From Pedobacter sp. MC2016-14 (GTDB taxonomy: Bacteria > Bacteroidota > Bacteroidia > Sphingobacteriales > Sphingobacteriaceae), in assembly GCF_020991475.1 (NCBI RefSeq), contig NZ_JAJMPA010000001.1, positions 2,232,001-2,296,000 of the forward strand: 64,000 bases of DNA, read 5' to 3'. The notes below the pieces were generated by a model. The model saw nothing but the letters and a program-made list of their open reading frames with translations, was not told the origin of the DNA and ran no database searches. This document shows positions 56,049 through 62,731 of the stretch, in pieces. How positions within the stretch are numbered: position 1 is the stretch's first letter; every line of letters begins with the position of its first letter. The position numbers were made by a program, and so were the translations under genes.

Positions 56049-56750
56049 ATGAACATTATACTTACAGGAGCCAGCAGTGGGATAGGCTTTGAAGCCGCAT
56101 TGGAATTTACATTGAGTACCTCAAATACAGTTGTTTGCATTGCCAGGTCGGCAGACAAACTGAGAAAGCTACTGGAGATTGCCCGCGGAATTACACCTGA
56201 TTGCAAGCTGTTGCCGGTGGAGTTTGATATTGTAAAAGATGATTACGCGGCATTAGTTCCTTTTTTAAAGGAGCGATTGGGAACGGTAGATATTTTAATT
56301 AACAATGCGGGTGCCCTGATAAATAAACCTTTTATGGAGACTACTGCTGAGGACCTTGCCGATATGTTTGAAAGCAACGTTTTGGGTCATTTTAACATGA
56401 TTAAAAATGTACTTCCGCTGATGCCCAGTGGGAGCCACATTTTAAATATTGGGAGTATGGGTGGTTTTCAGGGAAGTGTTAAATTTGCCGGACTTGCAGC
56501 ATATTCTTCCAGTAAAGCCGCTTTACATACGCTAACGGAATGCCTTGCACTAGAACTTGCAGAAACAGGGGTAAAGGTAAATTGCCTCGCTTTGGGATCT
56601 GCACAGACTGAAATGCTGGAAAAGGCTTTTCCTGGTTACCAATCGCCAGTTATGGCTTTTGAAATGGGTAAGTATGTTGCTGATTTTGCCCGCACGGGGC
56701 ATCAGTTTTTTAATGGCAAGGTGTTGCCTGTGGCAATGAGTACACCGTAA
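56049..56750 (+). CDS. Short-chain dehydrogenase/reductase
   Basis: The 233-residue protein is a classical SDR. It has the cofactor motif TGASSGIG at residues 6-13, NNAGA near 83, a catalytic serine in LNIGSMGGF near 137 and the YSSSK motif near 156. An arginine follows the second strand (CIARSADKLRKL), which fits NADPH preference. The start codon directly follows the phhA stop, so the two are cotranscribed. A role in regenerating or making the pterin cofactor of PhhA is a reasonable guess but not shown by sequence. Confidence 0.88.
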   Translation: MNIILTGASSGIGFEAALEFTLSTSNTVVCIARSADKLRKLLEIARGITPDCKLLPVEFDIVKDDYAALVPFLKERLGTVDILINNAGALINKPFMETTAEDLADMFESNVLGHFNMIKNVLPLMPSGSHILNIGSMGGFQGSVKFAGLAAYSSSKAALHTLTECLALELAETGVKVNCLALGSAQTEMLEKAFPGYQSPVMAFEMGKYVADFARTGHQFFNGKVLPVAMSTP

Positions 56751-56752
56751 GG

Positions 56753-56794
56753 TTGGTGCTTTTGGTTAGTATTATCACTAACCAAAAGCACCAA
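56753..56794. terminator. Long perfect hairpin between convergent SDR and glyS genes
   Basis: Perfect 18-bp arms (56753-56770 and 56777-56794, starting TTGGTGCTTTTGG) with a 6-base loop lie between the convergent stops at 56750 and 56803. No long T-run follows on either side, so it is an atypical but plausible bidirectional terminator. Confidence 0.6.
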
Positions 56795-56802
56795 ATTGGG
56801 TT

Positions 56803-58281
56803 CTACTTCAACAAATTCTTCCAGCTGGTTTTTCTGGCAATTAATTCCTGCAATTCTTTGACCTCAATACGCTGTTGTTCCATTGTATCACGATGACGGA
56901 TGGTTACCGTATCATCTTCCAGTGTCTGGTGATCTATGGTAATACAGAACGGTGTACCAATGGCATCCTGTCTGCGGTAACGTTTACCAATTGCGTCTTT
57001 TTCTTCGTAAAGGCAGTTGAAATCAAGTTTCAGGCTGTTCATGATTTCTCTTGCTTTTTCTGGCAGACCATCTTTCTTAGTTAAAGGAAAGATCGCTACT
57101 TTATAAGGGGCCAGGCAAGGGTGTAAACGTAATAAAGTTCTACTGTCCTGCTTCTCTTCTGTGCTTAAATCTTCTTCTTCAAAAGCATTGATCATGGTTA
57201 GCAGGAACATCCGGTCTAAACCGATAGAGGTTTCGATAACGTATGGAATATAATTTCCGTAAGGTTTACCATCTGCATCCAATTCGGCATCAAAATACTG
57301 CATTTTCTTGCCAGAAAACTCCTGGTGTTGCTTCAAGTCAAAATCTGTACGGCTGTGGATCCCTTCTACCTCTTTAAAGCCAAATGGGAATTCAAATTCG
57401 ATATCAGTAGCTGCGTTTGCGTAGTGGGCAAGTTTAACGTGGTCATGGTAACGGTATTTTTCTGGATTGGTTCCCAAAGCAGCATGCCATGCCAAACGCG
57501 CTTCTTTCCAATAGGCAAACCATTTTTGATCTTCTCCAGGACGCACAAAAAACTGCATTTCCATTTGTTCAAACTCACGCATGCGCATGATGAACTGACG
57601 GGCAATAACTTCATTTCTAAATGCTTTACCGATTTGCGCAATTCCGAAAGGGATTTTCATTCTACCTGATTTTTGTACATTCAGGAAGTTTACGAAAATA
57701 CCCTGAGCGGTCTCCGGACGAAGGTAAACTTCATCAGAACCTTCTGCCATGGCACCAAACTGTGTGCTAAACATCAGGTTAAACTGCCTAACTTCCGTCC
57801 AGTTTTTTGTGCCGCTAACCGGGCAGGCAATTTCGTGTTCTTCAATTAATGCTTTTAACAAAGGCAGGTCTTCTGCTTTCAAAGCATCATCCATGTCTTG
57901 CTGCAGTTTAGCAGCTTTATCTGTTTTGCCGTCTTTTTCATAACGGGCTATTTTATCTTCTAATAACTGGTCTGCACGGTATCTTTTTTTAGAATCCTTG
58001 TTGTCAATCATCGGGTCGTTAAAACCATCTACATGACCACTAGCTTTCCATACTTTAGGGTGCATAAAAATTGCGGCATCAATACCCACAATGTTCTCAT
58101 GCATTTGCACCATGGCTTTCCACCAATACGTTTTGATGTTGTTTTTCAATTCAGAACCTAATTGTCCGTAGTCGTAAACTGCACTTAAGCCATCATAAAT
58201 TTCACTGCTTTGAAATACAAATCCGTATTCTTTAGCATGGGATATTACATTTTTAAATTGCTCGTCGTTATTTTTAGCCAT
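56803..58281 (-). CDS. glyS: Glycyl-tRNA synthetase (single-chain type)
   Basis: This class II synthetase charges tRNA-Gly. The 492-residue protein is the homodimeric form. The N-terminal GFVFQSSEIYDGLSAVYDYGQLGSELKNN is typical. An insert follows (KRYRADQLLEDKI ... CPVSGTKNWTEVRQFNLMF). The catalytic motifs are YLRPETAQGIFVNF near 183, AQIGKAFRNEV near 217 (motif 2) and IGLDRMFLLTM near 361 (motif 3). The anticodon-binding domain begins near 400 with LAPYKVAIFPL. It is separated from its neighbours by a hairpin and a divergent promoter region. Confidence 0.97.
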   Translation of the reverse strand: MAKNNDEQFKNVISHAKEYGFVFQSSEIYDGLSAVYDYGQLGSELKNNIKTYWWKAMVQMHENIVGIDAAIFMHPKVWKASGHVDGFNDPMIDNKDSKKRYRADQLLEDKIARYEKDGKTDKAAKLQQDMDDALKAEDLPLLKALIEEHEIACPVSGTKNWTEVRQFNLMFSTQFGAMAEGSDEVYLRPETAQGIFVNFLNVQKSGRMKIPFGIAQIGKAFRNEVIARQFIMRMREFEQMEMQFFVRPGEDQKWFAYWKEARLAWHAALGTNPEKYRYHDHVKLAHYANAATDIEFEFPFGFKEVEGIHSRTDFDLKQHQEFSGKKMQYFDAELDADGKPYGNYIPYVIETSIGLDRMFLLTMINAFEEEDLSTEEKQDSRTLLRLHPCLAPYKVAIFPLTKKDGLPEKAREIMNSLKLDFNCLYEEKDAIGKRYRRQDAIGTPFCITIDHQTLEDDTVTIRHRDTMEQQRIEVKELQELIARKTSWKNLLK

Positions 58282-58406
58282 AATGATGCAAATATATGAG
58301 TTCTGCGTAAAAATTCATTTTTTATCCCACAGCAAAAGAATATCGCAACTAATTTAAACCTACAGTTATCGAGTTGCTAAATGTAAAGAACAACCAAATT
58401 AGTTTG

Positions 58407-58414
58407 TAACTTTG
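58407..58414 (+). promoter_or_regulatory. -7 promoter element for the 81-residue protein gene
   Basis: TAACTTTG matches TAnnTTTG and ends 16 bases before the ATG at 58431. No TTTG is found at the -33 distance. Confidence 0.4.
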
Positions 58415-58430
58415 CAGTTCAAAAATCAAA

Positions 58431-58676
58431 ATGGCAGTATTACATAGAAAAGAAGATAAAATAGAAGTTGTGTTGAGTAAGCTTCCTAAAGACTATACAG
58501 ATAAGCAATTTGTGGATATGTTTATCCAGTTGTATTCAAAAGACTGGGGTAAAATAAAAGCGAATTATATCAAACAATCTCAAGATAAAGAGCCTGGAAC
58601 GGTAATTAACATGCCTAAACCAGAACTATACCTGAAAAATATTTTAGCAGTTTACCTGGAAAATTTAAAAAAGTAA
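58431..58676 (+). CDS. Small conserved-looking protein of unknown function
   Basis: This 81-residue frame starts at an ATG behind a -7 element. The protein is basic, soluble and mixed helical (YTDKQFVDMFIQLYSKDWGKIKANYIKQSQ, then PELYLKNILAVYLENLKK). It has no recognisable motif. Codon use looks like that of its neighbours, and the promoter element supports a real gene. Its stop nearly touches that of the convergent frame at 58679. Confidence 0.65.
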   Translation: MAVLHRKEDKIEVVLSKLPKDYTDKQFVDMFIQLYSKDWGKIKANYIKQSQDKEPGTVINMPKPELYLKNILAVYLENLKK

Positions 58677-58678
58677 GG

Positions 58679-58885
58679 TTATTTGATGAGGTGCTGGTGC
58701 TCGTCATAAAGGCCGGTAAGTACACTGTTACCTTCAGCATCTATTCTTAATCCACCATAAGCAGCACTTTCATAATGCTCTCCTGTTCCTTCTTCAAAAA
58801 AGTAGGATTCTGCGCCTATATGAACATTGATATGGTAAAGTGTGGAATTGGAAAAATACCTGATGGCAAATTCTCCTTTTTGCAA
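58679..58885 (-). CDS. Small hypothetical protein, possibly a truncated remnant
   Basis: A 68-residue frame whose only start codon is a TTG; an in-frame stop lies about 25 bases upstream. It reads like part of a beta-rich domain (FAIRYFSNSTLYHINVHIGAESYFFEEG ... YGGLRIDAEGNSVLTGLYDEHQHLI). The lack of an ATG and the abrupt N-terminus suggest either a very short gene or the 3' remnant of a longer one. Confidence 0.4.
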   Translation of the reverse strand: MQKGEFAIRYFSNSTLYHINVHIGAESYFFEEGTGEHYESAAYGGLRIDAEGNSVLTGLYDEHQHLIK

Positions 58886-59032
58886 AGGTTGGAGCGCATT
58901 GGTGTATTACACTGCGGGTAACACTTGGTTGTTCCATAATTTAAACATACATATTCTAAATTAAATAAGTGAATTTAAATACTGGCAGGGTAATTGGTTG
59001 TTTATGATTTAAACACTAATTAAAATACAGTT

Positions 59033-59332
59033 ATGGATACGTTGAAAAAATTTGAACTGATGGAAAAGATTGTAAGAGAATTAGAAGACTTGCAACATTC
59101 ACAACAGGCAATTATACAGAAGATCGGTAAAATTGAAGTTGATAATATAGAACTTGGTGACAAAAGGTTGGATATTGATTTGCCAGACATGCATCAACGG
59201 GTATCGGATAACCTAGATGCCATTGTAGGGATTCTGGAATATTTCGCTGATAAAACACAGAACTTTGGCGATAAAAATCATGTAGACTCCTTAAAGGAGC
59301 AACAAGCTATTGATGAGGTAACTGGAAAATAG
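59033..59332 (+). CDS. Small coiled-coil-like protein of unknown function
   Basis: This 99-residue frame starts at an ATG. The N-terminal 45 residues look helical and heptad-like (LKKFELMEKIVRELEDLQHSQQAIIQKI), followed by an acidic segment and a second helix (MHQRVSDNLDAIVGILEYFADKTQNF). No family is recognised. A strong terminator follows, which supports a real transcription unit. Confidence 0.6.
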   Translation: MDTLKKFELMEKIVRELEDLQHSQQAIIQKIGKIEVDNIELGDKRLDIDLPDMHQRVSDNLDAIVGILEYFADKTQNFGDKNHVDSLKEQQAIDEVTGK

Positions 59333-59350
59333 CACTGAATTTAATTACAT

Positions 59351-59388
59351 AAAAAGCTCTCCGGATAATTAATCCGGGGAGCTTTTTA
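59351..59388. terminator. Bidirectional terminator between convergent genes
   Basis: A 16-bp stem AAAAAGCTCTCCGGAT / ATCCGGGGAGCTTTTT with one wobble pair and a 5-base loop. A residues on the left and T residues on the right let it serve both the gene ending at 59332 and the minus-strand gene ending at 59386. Confidence 0.88.
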
Positions 59389-60717
59389 CATTTTAATCCA
59401 ACCTGTTTGCTCTTGTCCATCTTTAATGAGGTGGTAATTTTCAAAATGGCCTAAAATTGTGACCAGCTTACCTGTTGGGAGGTTTGATTTTATGGCTGCC
59501 AGGCTGTCTGGATGATCATATACGGCCAACTGGGAAGCTTTTACCTTTAAACTGCCAAGGGGCTTCTCTACATTAACGACTTGTTTATTTTGGATAAAGC
59601 CAGTAAGACCATTAGGAAGCTGAACGGTATACCAGGCACTGTTGGCAGCATTGACATGTAATATGGTGCCCGATTTTAAGCTTTGCAGTTGTATCGCCGT
59701 AACATTGGGTGCGGCACGTAAAATGGTGTTGCCTGTTGTGCGTAGGGTTGCATTTAAGTTATTCAGCGCGGCGGTGATGCTGGCGGCAGGCTTTATGGTA
59801 GGGTTAACAAATGATAAGGGGTCTATTGCCCCGCCGCTGGCATAGATGCCAAAATGTAAATGAGGCGCAGTGTTTTTTGCATTGCCTGTATTACCCATCA
59901 AACCGAGTGTGTCCCCGATTTGCACTTGCTGACCTTCAACAACAGTTTGTTGATCCAGGTGTGCATAGTACAAGGTATAATCTCTTCCTTTTGGACGCAT
60001 CCAAACTACTTTTCCACCAAGGTTGTTCTCATTTACGCGAACTACGGTACCTTCGGCTGCGGCAATAACCGGGGTTCGAAAACTGCTGAAGATGTCAATA
60101 CCTTCATGTTTCCTGCTGTTGGCATCCCGCCCGTCTCCCCAGTAACTTTGAATATTGTTTCTTCCTGCTGATTTTACAGGAAATGCCAAAGATGGTCCTA
60201 GAGTAATTTCTAAAGTATACTGGCCACTCCGTAAAAGCTCGGGCTGCAACCTGATGAGGTATGTTCCAGTATGTTTAATTTCTAGTTGTAATGGGTTACC
60301 AAGTGTATCTGCGGCAGCTAATAATTTTGGTCGGCCGTCTTCATTTTGTTCCCACACGTCCATGTAAATAGTAAATAGCTCTGTAGGATTTTTGCTAAGG
60401 ATGATATTTAATTTTTGCCCTCTGGTAGCGGTAAATTTATAAGCTGCGGCAGGAATCCGCTCCGCGGCAAAGTATCCTGTTTCTTTAAAAGGAATACTAA
60501 TGTTGAGTGCTTTTTGTAAACTTTGGTCTGCAGCGTTGATCCATGAAGTCACCATTGCGGTTTTATCCAGACCAGCAGTAATGAGTTTACGCTGGTAGGC
60601 TTCGTGCGGCGAAGTGGATTTGAACAAATTTACCGGGCCGGATTTACAGGAGAATAAACAGGTAATGAGTAATGCAGCAAGTACATGAAGGGGTTTAAAT
60701 TTCTTGGGTATTTTCAT
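59386..60717 (-). CDS. M23 (LytM-type) peptidase lipoprotein with C-terminal SH3-like repeats
   Basis: The ATG at 60717 gives 443 residues starting MKIPKKFKPLHVL; a TTG nine codons upstream is less likely. A lipoprotein signal ends at LLITCLFSC near residue 24. After a beta-rich middle region comes an M23 domain with HEGIDIFSSFRTPVIAAAEGTV near 205 and APHLHFG near 286, giving the HxxxD and HxH zinc ligands of an active endopeptidase. Two bacterial SH3-like modules follow (about 320-385 and 390-443). It probably trims peptidoglycan from the outer-membrane or inner-membrane side. Confidence 0.9.
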   Translation of the reverse strand: MKIPKKFKPLHVLAALLITCLFSCKSGPVNLFKSTSPHEAYQRKLITAGLDKTAMVTSWINAADQSLQKALNISIPFKETGYFAAERIPAAAYKFTATRGQKLNIILSKNPTELFTIYMDVWEQNEDGRPKLLAAADTLGNPLQLEIKHTGTYLIRLQPELLRSGQYTLEITLGPSLAFPVKSAGRNNIQSYWGDGRDANSRKHEGIDIFSSFRTPVIAAAEGTVVRVNENNLGGKVVWMRPKGRDYTLYYAHLDQQTVVEGQQVQIGDTLGLMGNTGNAKNTAPHLHFGIYASGGAIDPLSFVNPTIKPAASITAALNNLNATLRTTGNTILRAAPNVTAIQLQSLKSGTILHVNAANSAWYTVQLPNGLTGFIQNKQVVNVEKPLGSLKVKASQLAVYDHPDSLAAIKSNLPTGKLVTILGHFENYHLIKDGQEQTGWIKM

Positions 60718-60855
60718 AAAGGCAGGATGTTTAAAGCTAAACAATCCCGGCAGGGTGATGTTTGATTAGTTTTTACTAAATCTATTGCATTAAAGGACAA
60801 ACTAAACAACGCTAGTTCTTGTTGTAAAGGTACGCTAAGCAAATGCGATACGATT

Positions 60856-61503
60856 ATGGAAAAAATGATTCAAGCCCTGTTTGATACCGAATTAGATGCT
60901 TTTAAAGGATTGCAAGCCATACAGCAACTAGATTCAACAGAGGATATAAAAGTTGGTGAAACTTATGTGCTGGTAAAAGATTTGGACGGTAAAACTTCTA
61001 TTCGCTCTGCGAAGGATGAAAGTGAAGGTGATGCTGCGCTTGGCGGTGGATTACTGGGCGGGTTAATTGGCCTTTTGGCAGGGCCCTTAGGATTCGTTGT
61101 GGGCGTTGCGGGAGGAATGATTGCTGGATCTGCAGGTGAAACTTTACGTGCGGAAAGCGTTTCAGAATACCTTGATGCGGTATCAGCTGAAATTCCTGAT
61201 GGAAAATCTGTATTGGTTGCCCATGTATGGGAAAATTGGGAAACCCCTTTAGATGCCGTGCTTCTGCCTTTAACCAAGGATATTAGAAGATTTAGTGTGC
61301 AGGAAGAGATTTATGTTCCGGTAAAATCTGAACTGGAAAAATTGACCGAAGACATTAGTGTTGCGGAAACCAGATTTTTGGAAGCTGAAGGCAGCCAAAA
61401 ATTAGAATGGAATGCTACCTTAACTGCACTTAGAGAAAAAAGAGATCGTCTGCAACATCGGCTGAGCGCCCAGCAAGATGGCATTGAACAATGGAGAGGA
61501 TAG
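60856..61503 (+). CDS. DUF1269-like protein with glycine-rich hydrophobic core
   Basis: The 215-residue protein has an N-terminal alpha/beta segment (MIQALFDTELDAFKGLQAIQQL). A glycine-rich membrane-like stretch of about 35 residues follows (GGGLLGGLIGLLAGPLGFVVGVAGGMIAG), typical of the DUF1269 family. The C-terminal part is a predicted coiled coil (EIYVPVKSELEKLTEDISVAETRF ... LREKRDRLQHRL). Function is unknown. The DUF4112 gene starts one base after its stop, so the two are probably made together. Confidence 0.75.
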   Translation: MEKMIQALFDTELDAFKGLQAIQQLDSTEDIKVGETYVLVKDLDGKTSIRSAKDESEGDAALGGGLLGGLIGLLAGPLGFVVGVAGGMIAGSAGETLRAESVSEYLDAVSAEIPDGKSVLVAHVWENWETPLDAVLLPLTKDIRRFSVQEEIYVPVKSELEKLTEDISVAETRFLEAEGSQKLEWNATLTALREKRDRLQHRLSAQQDGIEQWRG

Positions 61504-61504
61504 T

Positions 61505-61990
61505 ATGGAAAATACGACTGATCCTGTTTATGCGGTAAAAACACCCGGACTGGTTTGGGTAAAACGCATATCATACTTGCTTGATGAACAGTTCAGGATT
61601 CCGGGAACCAGGTTTAGGTTCGGATTTGATCCCATCATTAATCTTTTTCCTATCCTGGGAGATATGACGGGTTTTTTTGTGTCGGCAGGTTTGGTATTGA
61701 CAATGGTCAATAAAGGTGCCAGCAGAAAAGTTGTCATCCTGATGTGTATCAATATTGTTTTGGATGCGGCCATTGGCACAATCCCTTTAATTGGACAGGT
61801 TTTTGATTTCTTTTTTAAGGCCAACACCAGAAACCTGAAACTTATGCGTGAACATTACCTGGAGGGAAAACATCAGGGAAGTGGTAAGGGTACATTAATT
61901 ATGGCAATCGTAATTTTATTGGTAATTATGGCACTGCTGGCTATTGCATTATGGAATATTGCAGAATGGATTGTAGGTTGGTTCGCATAG
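61505..61990 (+). CDS. DUF4112 family membrane protein
   Basis: The ATG at 61505 gives 161 residues. An earlier in-frame start would overlap the upstream gene. The DUF4112 pattern is clear: VKRISYLLDEQFRIPGTRFRFGFDPIINLFPILGDMTGFFVSAGLVL, then VLDAAIGTIPLIGQVFDFFFKANTRNLKLM. Two or three membrane helices follow, the last near 130-155. Function is unknown. The tight spacing with the DUF1269-like gene suggests a joint membrane role. Confidence 0.88.
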   Translation: MENTTDPVYAVKTPGLVWVKRISYLLDEQFRIPGTRFRFGFDPIINLFPILGDMTGFFVSAGLVLTMVNKGASRKVVILMCINIVLDAAIGTIPLIGQVFDFFFKANTRNLKLMREHYLEGKHQGSGKGTLIMAIVILLVIMALLAIALWNIAEWIVGWFA

Positions 61991-62008
61991 TTTTATTTAC
62001 TTTTGGAC

Positions 62009-62731
62009 ATGAGTGTTCAGGTAGATGGTTTAACAAAACTATATGGCAGACAAAAAGCGGTAAATGAGATTAGTTTTGCGGCTAAACCGGGAAGGATTCT
62101 GGGATTTCTTGGTCCTAATGGTGCGGGGAAGTCTACAACTATGCAAATGCTTACCTCTTATTTACATCCAAGCGCAGGTAGCGTAGCTATTTGTGGGTTT
62201 GATACGCAAGTACAAAGCCTCGAAGTAAGGCGTAGAATTGGCTATTTGCCCGAAAATACCCCGTTGTATCTGGATATGTACGTAAAGGAATTTCTGGGCT
62301 TTGTTGCCAATACTTACCAATTAAAAAATGTTTCTTTAAAAGTGCAACAAGTTATTGAGCTGGTTGGCCTACAGGATGAGCAGCACAAGAAAATTGCGGC
62401 TCTCTCTAAAGGTTATAAACAGCGGGTAGGCTTAGCTCAGGCCATTATTCATGATCCTGAGGTATTAATTTTAGATGAACCTACATCGGGGCTTGATCCC
62501 AATCAGCTGATAGACATCCGCAGTCTGATTAAAAAGCTGGGCATTGATAAGACCGTAATCCTCTCTACGCATATTATGCAGGAGGTAGAAGCGCTTTGTG
62601 ATGATGTCATCATCATTAATAAGGGAAATGTTGTCGCCAACGGCACAATTCAGGATTTGAAATTGCAACACAACAGTTCTTCGCTAGAAGATGTATTTAG
62701 GAAATTAACTTTAGGCACGGAAGCTTCATGA
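62009..62731 (+). CDS. gldA: Gliding-type ABC transporter ATP-binding subunit GldA
   Basis: The ATG at 62009 gives 240 residues starting MSVQVDGLTKLYGRQ. It has a Walker A GPNGAGKST near 37, a signature ALSKGYKQRVGLAQA near 134, Walker B VLILDEPTSGLDPNQ near 153 and a switch histidine in LSTHIMQEV near 190. The sequence and the following permease/GldG frame match the GldA-GldF-GldG transporter, which is needed for gliding in Flavobacterium johnsoniae but is also found in non-gliding Bacteroidota. The stop overlaps the next start (ATGA). Confidence 0.92.
   Translation: MSVQVDGLTKLYGRQKAVNEISFAAKPGRILGFLGPNGAGKSTTMQMLTSYLHPSAGSVAICGFDTQVQSLEVRRRIGYLPENTPLYLDMYVKEFLGFVANTYQLKNVSLKVQQVIELVGLQDEQHKKIAALSKGYKQRVGLAQAIIHDPEVLILDEPTSGLDPNQLIDIRSLIKKLGIDKTVILSTHIMQEVEALCDDVIIINKGNVVANGTIQDLKLQHNSSSLEDVFRKLTLGTEAS

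Noticed and set aside
59386..60744. TTG start adding nine residues to the M23 lipoprotein
   Set aside because: The ATG at 60717 gives a standard lipoprotein signal peptide; the extension places extra residues before the basic n-region.
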